Of a stretch of 64,000 nucleotides of DNA, positions 45,702-57,000 are shown in pieces (within the stretch, counting starts at the first letter, position 1; every line of letters begins with the position of its first letter). Made by a program: the position numbers and the translations under genes. This DNA is from Leucosporidium creatinivorum (Eukaryota > Basidiomycota > Microbotryomycetes > Leucosporidiales > Leucosporidiaceae), in the NCBI GenBank assembly GCA_001600635.1, contig BCKL01000010.1, forward strand, positions 26,747 through 90,746, in the 5' to 3' direction. The notes beneath the pieces were generated by a model that had not been told where the DNA came from, ran no database searches, and saw only the letters and a list, made by a program, of their open reading frames with translations.

Positions 45702-47891
45702 CTACGCCAGAATCCCTCCAAGCCACATACCGACACGCGCAACCGTCTGCGCTAGCGGTGGGCGCGCCACCGTCGCCTTGCAGGCAACCCCTACGATATC
45801 CTCCTCCCCTTCTTCCTCGGCCTCGCCCCCTACATACCTCTGCACATAATGGCCCTCCTCATCAATATAGTACTCCCACCCAATGTTCGAAGTCTCCTCC
45901 CAGATTGAATCATCGAGAATCGTCGACTCGCCAGCATCCTGGGCAGTCTCCGCCGGCCCTCGGCTATCATCTCCTCCCTTCGTGTTTCCGCTGCTGACCC
46001 CGCCCGAGTCAACCGTAGGTGTTGTTTCCGATATCGACTCTCCCGTTCGAGCGGCGCGCGATCGCTCGGTTCCTCCACCTCCCTCGCTCCCGTCTCCTTG
46101 CGATCCATCTCCATCCTTCCTCTTCGGCTTGAGGTTGGTGGATGAGGGAGCGGAGGGCTGGATGTCGGAGGAAGCGAGGCGAGAGGCTGTTCGTGAGAGG
46201 TGTTGGAAGGAGGCAGGCATGAGCTGGTAACAGCGGTCGAGGAGGAGGGGATTTGTTGGAGTGGCTTGTTCGAAGCGGGGGGGCTCGACGGGTGCGAATT
46301 TGATCTGTGAGGAAGCTTGCGGGTCAGCGCTGCGCGGTGTCGTCGACCATGAGACAGGAGAAGCTCAGCAAGATCACAGCTACTCACGGGATCCGTCAAC
46401 GCAAAGCGACAGCTCTGCTTCACAGCAAGAACGTAAGACCTCCGCTCATTCAGCAATTGTCCACCTTGTCCATCGTGAACTTTCAGCATCGACGAGGGAG
46501 CCGTCGAGTCGTGTGGATCACTCCGAGCCCTTTCGGATGAGCGAGGGATACTGGGACGGCCACAGAGGCGATGGGGAGGTGGTGGTCGCTGATCGTAGTG
46601 TTCGGCCGGCCGGGAACAGGCTCGGCGAAGTCGATGTCGTAGTTGGAGAAGGTTTTGATGATGAAGTATGGAACAGCGACGACCTGTTTAGAAGTAGAGT
46701 GAGCAGCTGTGGAGGCTGTACGAAAGCCGATGGAACATACCTTGCGCGTCTGCTTGGTCTTGGGATGGACAGACTCTTCGGCCGTGATATCTCCGGCGAG
46801 CACAGCCATGTGCGGGCGGTGGATGCTGTGGTAGTCTTGGTAGAAGATGTTGCTGGTCGTAGCTGACGCGGAGGATGGTGGAGGTCCTGGAGGGGATACC
46901 AACGATGAGGGAGCGGACGAGGGGTTGACGCTCGAGCTTTTGGGCGATGGCCTTGCTGCTGGCGACCTCGCGGTCGTTGCTGAGGTACGAACGGGGGTGA
47001 GAGCCGACGAGGCAGCAGTAGAGGAAGGGATGACCGATGCGTAGGAGGGGCGAGCACTCGCCGACGGGGTAGGATGGGGGGTTCGGAGCTGAGCGCGCGC
47101 GGCGGACGAGCCAGTCGATGAGGTGGGAGGGGCAGAGGTGAGGCTCCCGCCATGAGAGCGAGATGCAGATGGGCGAGTAGACTGTGTGGGTGGCGGGAGG
47201 CGTGCAGACCAGGCGGAGGGCGTAGTAGAGATGCCTGAGGCGTGGGAGGAGCGCGAAGCCGGCGAGTCGCTCGTCTTGACGTGTGCCGTACGTTGCGAGG
47301 GAGGAGTGGGTGATATGGGTGCAGAAGAAGGATGAGGGTGCGTTGCCTTCGAAGGGGGAGCTCGTCGACTACTTGGGCCTGCCTGCAGCTGGCCGAGCGT
47401 CGAGGCGGTTCCGCGCTGCTTCGATCCGGCGAGAGATCCCCAACTACCCGTCGACACTGGCGTGCTTCCCGCTGCCTTGGCGCCACCAGCAGCTGTTGCC
47501 TTCAGCCGCGGGACCTGCGACTTGACGGCCACGCCGCGAGACTGCGAGAGCTGGCGCGAAGGAGGGGGAAGGGACGTCGCAGCGGGAGGAGCGGCCGGGG
47601 CGGGCGTGCTTGACCGAGGGGTACCAGCAAGTGACGGGGCTGCAGACGATGTGGCATCTGAAGCAGCCGTGTCGAAGGGGTGAGAAAGGCGAGGGAAGTG
47701 CGAGCGCACGAGAGTGCCGGGGCCGACGACGATTGAGCCATCGTAGACCTGAGCAAGCGGCAGATAACTTCCTAGATGATCCTTGTTGTAGGTCAGGACT
47801 GCTGGAGGCTGCAAAGTAAAAGTTCGGTCAGCTAGGGCAGCGTGCTGGAAGGGCATTACAGCAAACCTACGGGTCGAGGTAAAGGGTGCAT
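45702..47891 (-). CDS. unknown low-complexity protein
   Basis: A gene I do not recognise. A likely first exon is MHPLPRP (ATG 47891), joined by a GTAGGT donor and CTTTGCAG acceptor to PPAVLTYNKDHLGSYLPLAQ. A long serine/proline/threonine-rich stretch of about 300 residues follows (47680-46840), then the ordered part IFYQDYHSIHRPHMAVLAGD and, after an intron, VVAVPYFIIKTFSNYDIDFA. The last exons give RRSYVLAVKQSCRFALTDP and IKFAPVEPPRF, and the C-terminus has WEYYIDEEGHYVQRYVGG and ends GGILA at 45702. The junction around 46440-46520 is not clear: the frame must change there and no ordinary intron fits well. Upstream in-frame ATGs at 48029 and 48080 would lengthen the N-terminus. Confidence 0.6.
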
Positions 47892-48106
47892 CGTCGAACA
47901 ATGGCAGCAAAGGCGCCTATGAGTAGGTGCAGTAGCTCGAGCCGGCGAAGTCGACCATTGTACGGAGGCTGCAGAGTCGCTGCCAGAGAAAGCATGAGAG
48001 GGGACGAAGAAGAGAGCAGGGGAGGACATTCGGGCGCATAACCCAACACGGTCATCTGTACAGGGGCTGCTGTACTGCATTTTGGAGCTATCTGGCTATC
48101 ACTAGT

Positions 48107-48369
48107 GTTCGCTTGCCCTTCCCTCTGCTAGCTCTACTCCCTCGCCTCGCATCATCGCCGAGGCTGAGCAAGCTGCTCGACAACGCGACTCAGATTTCAA
48201 AGCAGCTTTAAGAGACGCACTAGCAGACTCCACCTCCCTCAGTCCACCACCGACAACGCCCTCGCCGCCCATCCATCGAGTACCAGCGCCGAACCGAGCT
48301 CGTCAAAACGTCGTTAACGACTCTGGAGGGGGATCACAAAACACTGCCGTAAAGGGGGAGAGGAAATAG
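48107..48369 (+). other. open frame without ATG, exon-like
   Basis: Between two minus-strand genes the plus strand is open for about 86 codons and ends at TAG 48367-48369. It reads with normal amino-acid balance, for example RIIAEAEQAARQRDSDFKA, ALRDALADSTSLSPPP and NRARQNVVNDSGGG. It follows a CACTAG that could be a splice acceptor, but no upstream exon with ATG is evident. It could be the last exon of an unrecognised gene or a gene remnant. No family recognised. Confidence 0.3.
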
Positions 48370-48612
48370 AAAAGAGGGGGAGAAGAAACAAGCAAGATGG
48401 CTACCGAGAGGGTTGCGAGGGAGAATAGAAAGTGGGGAAGAGGCGAGGGGAGGCAAATTCGAATGGAGTGGGGAAAGAGATGAAGAGTGGGCGGTATGTC
48501 GCGCGTGTGGGGTGTAGGAAATTATGTTCATGAGGGGGAGAAGAGAGGTGGGTATCTTGATGGGTGGGGTAGGCGAGAGACGGAGAAGGGGAACGTGGTC
48601 GATCCGAGTCGT

Positions 48613-51035
48613 CTAGAGAATGGGAGGGAGGGCGACAAACTCCATCTTGCGGAGGGTCGAGTTGTACCTCTGTACGGGGGAGAACTCCTCCTCGGCCCAC
48701 TTGCGGATGCTGGTCGAAGCCTTGAAGAACTATGTTCGGCGAGCGAGACGGTCAGCTTCATCGTCGATCGAAAGCAAACGAAAGCAAGCGCACCTTCTTA
48801 GCCGCGTACTTCTTGATGAAGTTGGGGTGCTCAACCTCGTGCGAGATGGGGCTCGTCTGCAGAGGGTTCATGCCCGACTGGTTGGCCTTGGCGGCGTCGG
48901 CCGAGAGGATGGGCGACGAGCGAACGACGTAGTCGAGCATGAGTTGCGCGGTGGGCTTGAGCTCCTCCTCGCTGTAGCCAGAGTAGTGCACGAGGTTGGC
49001 GTCCTGTTCAGCAGAGACGAGAAAGTCAGCTTTCGAGTCCTCGGCGAGCGCTAAGTGAGCCGAGACCACTCACCCATTCTCCCTTGTCCAATACACGACG
49101 GGCGAGCCAGTTGCCAGCGGCGGCGATGAGGGAAGGAGGCGTGCCCATGAACTTGTGGTCGACAATCGAGATCTCCATCAAGTACTTGGCCATCGTTCGG
49201 CTCTGAATGTCGTAGCCGTCGGCTTTGGAGATGCGGCGGAGGAAGTTGATGGGGTTGGGGTAGGAGAGGTTGAAGTCGATCATCGAGAGGACGTAGCGCT
49301 CGGCCTTGAGGATCTCGTCGTCGCCGTAGCCGCCGTCGGTCATGTAGAGGAAGTTGGAGACCGAGGGGCAGACGACCTCCTCGTACTTGGCGGCGATGAA
49401 GAGGGCGGTGACGCCGACGAGTTGGAACTTGACGAGCGACACGACGCGGGTGGAGAGGAAGCGGTCGATGATGTTGGTGGCGAGGAAGATGGTCTCGGGG
49501 AGGAGGCGGAACTTGGTGTGGATCTCGATGAGCCAGTCGACGAGGATACCACGCATCTTCCAGGTCACCTCGTTTTGGTTGGCCATGTAGTCGACTTCGG
49601 GCATGGTGGTGAGCTGTACAAGCGAGAAAAAGAGGGAGACAATGGTCAGCACGTGAGCTGGGCAACGCGTCGGCGCGCTCGAGCGACCAAACACCAAAAC
49701 TCACCTCGAGCTCGCGCAAGTACTCGTACACCTCAACAACATACGCCGACACCATCAACGGGTCCTCCTCATCTCCGTCATCCAGATCCTCCCATCCGTG
49801 ATCCTTGGGCAATCCGGCGTCGGTCTCGACAAAGTACTCGTCCTCGCCACGAACCTCGACATCATCCTCATCGAGCACCTCAATCTCCTCCTCCTCCTCC
49901 TCCTCCTCCTCCTCCTCCTCCTCCTCATCGTAGTGATCCGGTTCGCTCGTCCTCGCCTTCTTGCTCCTATGCGCCAACTCCTCCTCGGCCCGCCTCGCCT
50001 CCTCGACCTCCCTCTGCGCCTCCAACTGCCTCGCCTCGGCCGCTTCCCTGCGCTGACGAGCACGGAGAGCAAGCGTAGCCTTGCTGACGTTGGCTCCGGC
50101 GGTGGCGGTGGTCGAAGTCGAGGTGGACGTGTTGGCGCGCTTGGACGCCAGAGCGGGGCGACGAGCAGCAGCGGCGCCGGCAGTCGACGTAGGCTTGGCG
50201 TTGGATGCAGAGGCGGTGGCAGCGGACCTCTTGAGGCTCTTGATCTGACGGGCGGCAGGAGCGGCAGCAGGAGGATCGATGGCCATGGCGTCGTCGTCCT
50301 CCTCGGCCTGCTCCGAGCCATCCTCAATCTCGCGGCCTTGGTCGTCGAGCTTGATGGCGCTACCGCCAGTCGAAGAGCGGGTGCGGTAGCTTCGACGGGC
50401 GGTGGTCGAGCTGGCGAGGGCGGGGGCCGGCTTGGTGTAGGTGCTGACCGACTTGGCGGCGGCCGAGGTCGAAGCGGCGCTGGCTTTGTTTTTTGTGCCG
50501 TTCGTCACGTCGGCAAAGGCGGAACGCTTGCGCGCACCAGCGATGGTGGTAGTAGAGGTGGTAGCAGACTGCAGGCGCGTGACGGCGGGGGAGGAGAGCG
50601 TATGCAGGGCGAGCGCGAGGGGAGACAAACAAGTCGGGGGTGATGTGACGGGAAAATGTTAGCGGGATGTATGCGATGCGAGGAAGTTGGTGGTGCGCTG
50701 GTGTCCAGTATCATCCCTTGGTACCCTCCTACAGTCGCAGCGCCATCGGAGAAGAGAAGAGAGCGAGCTCACCTTGCCGACGACGACGGACTTGCTTGCG
50801 GCTGCTCGAGTGGTGACGACAGGCTTGAGTCCCTGCTTGCCTGCAGCAGCGGAGAGGCTGGGAGCGGTTCCCTTGGCGGCGATGTCGTTCTCGATCCCGT
50901 TGCCAGCAGCGACAGAGCGGCGAGTCGTCCTGCGAGTCTGGTGTTTGCGAGAGTTGAGTGAGGTGGGGGCCAGTGCTAGTCAGCTTGGGAGGTCTGTAGT
51001 AGTGTACAGCAGGCTCTGCAACCACTTACTGCCAT
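48613..51035 (-). CDS. G2/mitotic B-type cyclin
   Basis: Regulatory subunit of the mitotic cyclin-dependent kinase. Exon 1 is two codons (ATG 51035, Met-Ala), then TRRTTRRSVAAGNG. A ~210-base intron leads to ARKRSAFADVTNGTKNK, which matches the destruction-box pattern of B cyclins (RxALxDxxN) with Phe in place of Leu. The N-terminal region is disordered, with a CTC/GAG microsatellite (49885-49926) coding a glutamate run. The cyclin box begins MANQNEVTWKMRGILVDWLI and contains HTKFRLLPETIFLATNIIDR, LVGVTALFIAAKYEE and YVLSMIDFNLSYPNPINFLR. The C-terminal cyclin fold includes LVHYSGYSEEELKPTAQLML. The end is KMEFVALPPIL at 48613. Six exons or so. Family call very strong; the exact yeast orthologue (Clb1/2 or Cdc13 type) is not resolved. 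Confidence 0.94.
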
Positions 51036-52347
51036 TGGAGGCTACTTGCAGCGCGAGTTTGAAGAGGAAGAGGGGGGCGAAGTCGGGGAGAACGGGAGGT
51101 GACTGGCTGAGAGCGGTGGAGGGGGCACTCGACTAGAGCTGAGAGAGAGGGAGGGCGGCGAGAGAGGTAGTTCTGTAGTCGAGCAGCAGCCGCTGTAAAA
51201 GCTAACGAGGCGAGAGAAGCGAAGAAGAGAGAGGGAGGAGGAAGGAAGCAGAGTGCTGGCTCAGCGTTCCCAAGGAAAAGCGGAGGTCGAGAAGCCACAA
51301 ACAAGTCGCGTGAAGCGCCTCATTCTTGGTCTGTAGTGCTGTATATCAAAGTGTTTGAGAGCTCAATCGTAGCTCTGTATCACTATAGTGCCCCTACAGC
51401 TCAAAAGGTGGACCCCTAGACGCGCCTTTCATCACAGCACGTCCGCGAAGCAGCGCTCTCTCGACTTCGCCGAAGCCAAACAATGCGGCGTCACACCTCG
51501 CTGTAGTCAAGTAACTGAGGCTCGTAATAATCCCGAGAATGTATATCTATCACTCTGTACAACTCCCAGCACTCCGCGAGCTCGCCTCGACTTCCTTCTT
51601 CCCCCTCCCTCGTCGCGCTCAGTCGAATTCCTCGACGTAAGAAGACCTTCCCGTCACTTTGCGCACCACCACGCGCTTCCCTCCTCTAGCCAGAACACTC
51701 AAAGTCGTAACATACTTTACGAGCAACATCATACAGCCTCCTTCCGTTTAGCAGCTCGTCTTTTCTCCCTTTCTCCTGCTCGACGCGCTGGAGGCGCATG
51801 CATGCATCATAACACTAGATGATGGGCAAAGCGGTGCCGAGATGACATGTATACAGCTTTCAGTACACCCGCAGGGATTACCTGGAGATGTTGTACCTCA
51901 GTAGCACTCGCTTTCCCTGCGCCGAACCTCGACCTCGGCGATAGCTTTACCAGCCGCTGGGAGCTACACTAGGGCACTGACTGGCCCAATTCGCTCGACT
52001 GACGGTGGCTTGTAGCTATTGGAACGTGCACAAGAGCTCAAATAGCTAGGAAAGCGGCTCACTACAAGTCGAGCTTTACCCGGCCGCCTCGCGCAGCCAG
52101 CGAACGCCGCGATGGCGCTTCATGCTTGCTGCAGGGTCATCGACGGCATCTCGACGGGCAGGATCAGTACTTTACAGTAGCAGAAAATCGTGCAGGGGTA
52201 CGCGAGGCCTTACTGAGCTGCGATTGGCTCGTGCGGACCCTGCTCGGCGCTCGCGCTCTGCTGGAACCACACGGGGCGCTGAGGTAGAGCATTAAAGACC
52301 ACGCGCTAAAGCTACCGGTCAACTGCCTTTGATTCTGCTTCTGTAGC
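51036..52347. other. gene-free intergenic stretch
   Basis: About 1.3 kb between the cyclin start and a short frame at 52348. The plus frame at 51388-51822 has no family resemblance and no splice context and is probably chance. No tRNA, rRNA, clear repeat or element was seen. TGTAG/CTACA words are frequent, as in other spacers here. The part near 51036 presumably holds the cyclin promoter. Confidence 0.55.
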
Positions 52348-52482
52348 ATGATACCCACAATTCTCCTGCTACTCTCCTTCAGCCTAGCCTCGGGCCCGGA
52401 CAGCTCTGAGTCGGAGGCCAGCTCGCTCGCCGCCAGGGCCCAGTACCCTCTCTCGGCTCAGCCTCAGCTGTCCTCGGCCTGA
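52348..52482 (+). CDS. possible 44-residue secreted peptide
   Basis: A short complete frame opens MIPTILLLLSFSLASGPDS, a good signal-peptide shape (hydrophobic core then small residues), followed by about 25 polar residues ending QLSSA. There is no CAAX box, so it is not a standard basidiomycete pheromone precursor. No introns are needed, although a GTACCC donor-like site lies inside. It stands alone on the plus strand before the tetraspanin 3' end. It could be chance. Confidence 0.25.
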   Translation: MIPTILLLLSFSLASGPDSSESEASSLAARAQYPLSAQPQLSSA

Positions 52483-52593
52483 ACGTACCAGCTAGCTTAC
52501 AGCTCGCCTCTCTCAAAGCCTAGAGCACAGCAGGACCAGCCTGCACTCTCCTACCCCCCGCCGCCCTCCTCCTTGCCGACCTCGCTCCCTTTC

Positions 52594-53645
52594 TCAAACA
52601 AATCCACCCCTCATCCCCGTCTTCTCATCCACCCTCCTGAACCTCTCCTCCTCCCTGCGACTGATCACAAGGCAGACTGAGACGAGGAAGAAGGCCACTT
52701 GGATGGAGGTGAAGCCGTAGATCTGTGTGGTGGGGTCGGGAGTGTCAGCGACCGAAAGAAGGAGAGACGAGAGAGACGAACGGTGGTGAAGACGTTGTTG
52801 AGGAAGTAGCTAGGTGGCGTGGTGTAGCGAGTTAGTAAACGAGCGGAGGTTCACCACGCAACGTGGAAGGAGGAGAAACAACTCACTCGGCGAAGCCCGT
52901 AATGGGCGTCACGCAGGGTAGCATGGCGGTCATGTTGGTGATGGCGCCACAGAAGCCAGTCGTCTGAGTAAGGAGCCCAAGCGAGGTAGCGTTCCAATAT
53001 CCGCAGCAAGAGAGCTGTTCATCAAGACGAGGTCAGCTTCCTGCGCCGTGCGAGAGATGAAAAGCTCAGCTCACCGAGTCCTGAAGAAACGCCTGCGTCT
53101 CTCCGTTCTGCTCGAGCCAGACCTTTTCGAAATCGGCGCGCTCGGTGAGGGTGAAGATCCAGATGATGGAAGCGACGACGAGGGTGATGATGGCTGTGCG
53201 AGAGAGCGAGCGGCATCTGATTCTCAGCTCTGTGCTCGGCGATGACCTTTCCCGCCGTTCCGACTCACTCGTAGCGATTAACGCCCAGTTGAAGATGATG
53301 AGTCCAATATCCTTGTTGCGATGCCCAGGTCCCATGCCGTCGAAGAAGCCCCAAAAGCCTACAGCGAGGCAACTGAGGATGAAGCCTCCGAGTACGGTCG
53401 CCGCTGTGCCTTCTCGTCAGCTCTGCTCTCCCCTCGATCGGTACAAAGCTTACACACTCACCAGTCAAATCCATCTTGCTCACGACCAAGCTCCTCAACG
53501 TATGCTTGCCAAGCTGCCCTGCCCCAGCACGCCAGACACCAGCGACGACGATGAGGACGATTCCGGAGGCGAAGAAGGCGAGGGCGAGGAGGAGCCAGGA
53601 GAGGCTGAGCTTGCGGTTGCGGGACCAGCCCGCGAGGAGACCCAT
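52594..53645 (-). CDS. tetraspanin
   Basis: Four-transmembrane protein of the fungal tetraspanin family. ATG 53645 (MGLLAGWSRNRKLSLS) starts TM1 (WLLLALAFFASGIVLIVV). Exon 2 carries TM2 (VLGGFILSCLAVGFWGFF). The next exon has TM3 (AIITLVVASIIWIFTLTE). The large outer loop contains the signature CCG in LSCCGYWNATSLG with further cysteines (FCGAITN, LPCVTPITGFADYF). TM4 is SIQVAFFLVSVCLVI, and a short charged tail ends MRGGFV at 52594. The length is about 215 residues, normal for the family. Exons are short, the one before the tail being only about 25 bases. Role in appressoria or cell polarity is known for some fungal members; here it is only inferred by family. Confidence 0.88.
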
Positions 53646-54023
53646 CTTGCTGCTGTGGTTGTCGGGGAGGAGCGAGTTTGGTGAAGCGCAGGTGAGAGGC
53701 GGCGAGCGAGTTGGCGTGCAGCAGAGGCGGGAGTGCAGCGAGGACAGAGTAAAGAGGTACAGAAGAGTGTGCAAGTCGACCAGCGACGAGTGCGAGCGAG
53801 CGAGACGGCGGCGAGCAGAGACGAGGTAGCGGGGGAAGGGAGAGCTGAGACGAGCGGCGCTCGCTCGCCTTGACGAGCAGCTTCGGCGTCTCCCAAATTA
53901 GTTCGGCCGCAGCTCACACTCGTATAAACGAAGCTATAGTACAATCACAGCGGAAAAAGCACAAGCTACACAGACTGCTCCCTCGTCGGACCTCAAGCCC
54001 TGCCGCCGAGCCCCTTCTCCCGG

Positions 54024-57000
54024 TCAATACGTCTGCTCCAACACCTTCTTCGTCCACTCAGTCTCCTCAAACCTGTCCTTGTACTCGGCAAAGCACTTGA
54101 CCAACGCCGCGTAATCCCTCTCGACCTCGAGGTCTCCCTCGCCGGCCTCTGCGTTAGCCATCTCGACGTCGTCGCCGTCGCCCCCGGTCGGTGCGGGTGC
54201 AGAGGAAGCGGGCGCGACACTCGCCCAGGCGTTGAGGAACTGCTCGACGAGGGCGGTGCCTTCGGCGATGGCGGCGGGGGAGAGGGTGGTGGCGGAGGTG
54301 TTGGCAGCGTCGGCTGGAGGAGGGAAGGGTGAGTTCAGCGAGCGCTCGGGGAGAGAAACAGAAGACTTACGGTTCTCGCTGAAGTCTTCGAGATCATCAG
54401 CCTTGCGCTTGGCGAGCTGTTGACGGGGAGGAGGGGGTAGAGGTCAGCTCGGCGCTCCAAGAGTCATCCTGAGAGCGACTCACCTTGACGACCTCCGTCG
54501 GGAACGAAGCGAGCTCAGCGACATGGATACCGAAACTCTGGTCACAGACGCCTGTTTGAAGCGAGGAGCGAGGTCAGCTATGCTTGCCCTCTGCAGGCGC
54601 TCAGACTCACCTGGCTCGACCTTGTACAGCAGGGTGATCTCCTTGCCAGTGAGCGAGTCGGGCTTAGTGTCGACATGAGCGACGACGTGGAGGTTCTGGA
54701 CGTGAGGGATCTCTTGAGCGAGGGCGGTGAGCTCGTGGAAGTGGGAAGCGAAGAGGACCGAGGCGCGGGTTTCGGTGGCGAGGTGTCTGATGATGATGAC
54801 GTGATGGACAACGGGGAAGAGAGCGAGAAGCGAGCGTCAGCTCGGGTATTTCGAACGAGCGAAAAGGCCACGACTCACTCTGAGATGGCCCACGCAAGTC
54901 CGAATCCGTCGTAGGTCGACGTTCCACGACCGAGCTCATCAATGATGACAAGGCTATTCCTCGTGGCGCCCTTGAGGATGGCGGCCGTCTCGAGCATCTC
55001 GGCCATGAACGTCGACACTCCCTTGAGCTGCGAGTCTCCGGCGCCGACACGGCACAGGATCGAGTCGAAGATGGGGATGGTGGCGGTGGTGCAGGGAACG
55101 AAGGCGCCAATCTGGGCGAGTAGAGAGATGACACCGGCGGAGCGGATGAAGGTCCTGTGAGATTACGAGAGCGATCAGCGGTGGTTCGGCGAGCTCGGGC
55201 AAGGCGGGACGAACGATTTTCCGCCCATGTTGGGTCTGCAGGTGAGAAGGAGGGTCAGCTGATGTGCTGAAGTCTGGACATTAGTCTTCGAGCTCACCCC
55301 GTGATAATCTGGAACTCGCTGACATCTGCGAGAAGGGACCGAGCAAGGTCAGCTGAGCGCCCAACAGCTAGCGCTCCCCTAGCTACGCACCTCGCTCGAG
55401 CTTGACATCGTTGGCGATGAAGTTGACTCCCTCCATGACCTCCAGACAGGGATGCCTAGCCTCGCTGAGGTCCAAGCTTCCCTCGCCGCTCTCGGTGACG
55501 GTGGGCTTGATGTAGGCGATGGGAGCGTTGAGCGCCGAGGTGGCGAGACTGCGAGGGAGCGAAGGGTAATTCGAAGAAGGATCGCTGAGCGGAGTCGTGG
55601 AGAGGCTCACCTGGCGATGACATCGGCGTGGGCGAGGACGTTGTTGAGAGTCTCGAGGACAGGGCAGTAGGAGGCTGTATAAGCACAGGATCAGGACGAG
55701 ACTCGAGCCGAAGAGGAATGAGAGAAGGTGTACCGGCGATGCCGACGACCTCTTTGACGAGCGAGGACTGTTTGCGCTCGTACTCCTTGGTGACGTCCTT
55801 GTGCTCATCAGTAAGCGCCTTGAGCGCCTTGGTGGTGAAGTAGACTCCTTGACTGGTGTTCTTGAGCTCAATGTACGCCTTCTTGCCCTTGATCGCCGAG
55901 CCCTCCTGCGAAACCGAAGGGGAGGCATCAGCTCGCTGCTCGGCGCCTGAACCCACCGAGCTCGACTCACCTTCCTCGTCAGCCTGAAGCAGTAGCCGTA
56001 CAGCGAGTGCTGCTCAAAGTGGAGAATCTTGTTGTCGGTCTCCATGTCGAGATCGCCTGCGACCGTTCGGTGCTCGTCGTCGAGCTGATCCCTCACGCCC
56101 TCCAAGCGCTCCTTCAGCTGACCGAGCGTCTCGTCAAATTCGGGCTTGATGACAAAGTTGTGGCGGTCCAGCTCGTCGAGGTCGATCGTCTCCTCCACCA
56201 TCTCGCGCATGGGCTGCAGAGCGCCCGAATATTCCTGCAGAGGCGAGCGAGGTGAGCTGGGACTGCTAGCGTGCATATGCTACTCGAGACTCACCCTCAG
56301 CTTAACGAGATAGTTCTCCTCGATGAGTTCGGGCCACCTGTCGTTGGCCTGTCCGCCATTCTCCAGGATGGTGATGAGGCCGGGCAGAAGGAGGAGAGCT
56401 TGGTAGACGCGAACGACGTCCTCGAGGTTGGCGACGCCCTTCTGGAATCGCTTGGAGATGCGGTGGAAGTCGGGCATCTTGTTGAGGTACGAGCTCTGTA
56501 AGTGGAGAGGTCAGCGAGCGGCTCGGCGAGGGGGGCGCGAAGCGAAGCCGTACCGTGAGCTCTTCCCTCAAGTCCGAGTCCTCGTACATGCACTCGACCA
56601 GATCCTGTCGTTGCTCTAGGTATGGAGGAGAAGGTGAGCGAGGGTCTCACATCAGGTGCGCCAGACCTACGAATGGCGTGAAGGTTGACGAGGGGCTGCT
56701 TGAGCCACTGAGCGAGCATCCTAGTTCCCTGCGAGGTCTTGCAGCGATTGAGAAGGCCAAACACGGACATGTTCTTCGAGCCTCCTCCGCCCATGCCGGT
56801 AGGGTCGGGCATCACTGTTCGAGGGCGACGGTCAGCTTTTCGGACGAGGTAGGTTGCGAGTTCGAGAGGTGCTTACGGTTGAGAGCACGAAGAGCACTGG
56901 CGTCGAGCTTCATGTACTGCTTGAGATCATGCGGGACGAGGCTGTAGGCGGCAAAGTTGGAGTCGTCGGACATGAGGCCAAGGTAGGAGATCAGCGCCGA

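Noticed and set aside
49155-50643. Long plus-strand frames opposite the cyclin gene
   Set aside because: They mirror the cyclin box and its glutamate and alanine-rich regions; GC-rich third positions keep antisense frames open.
51388-51822. 144-codon plus-strand frame in the spacer after the cyclin gene
   Set aside because: No splice context, no domain-like segments and biased composition; probably chance.
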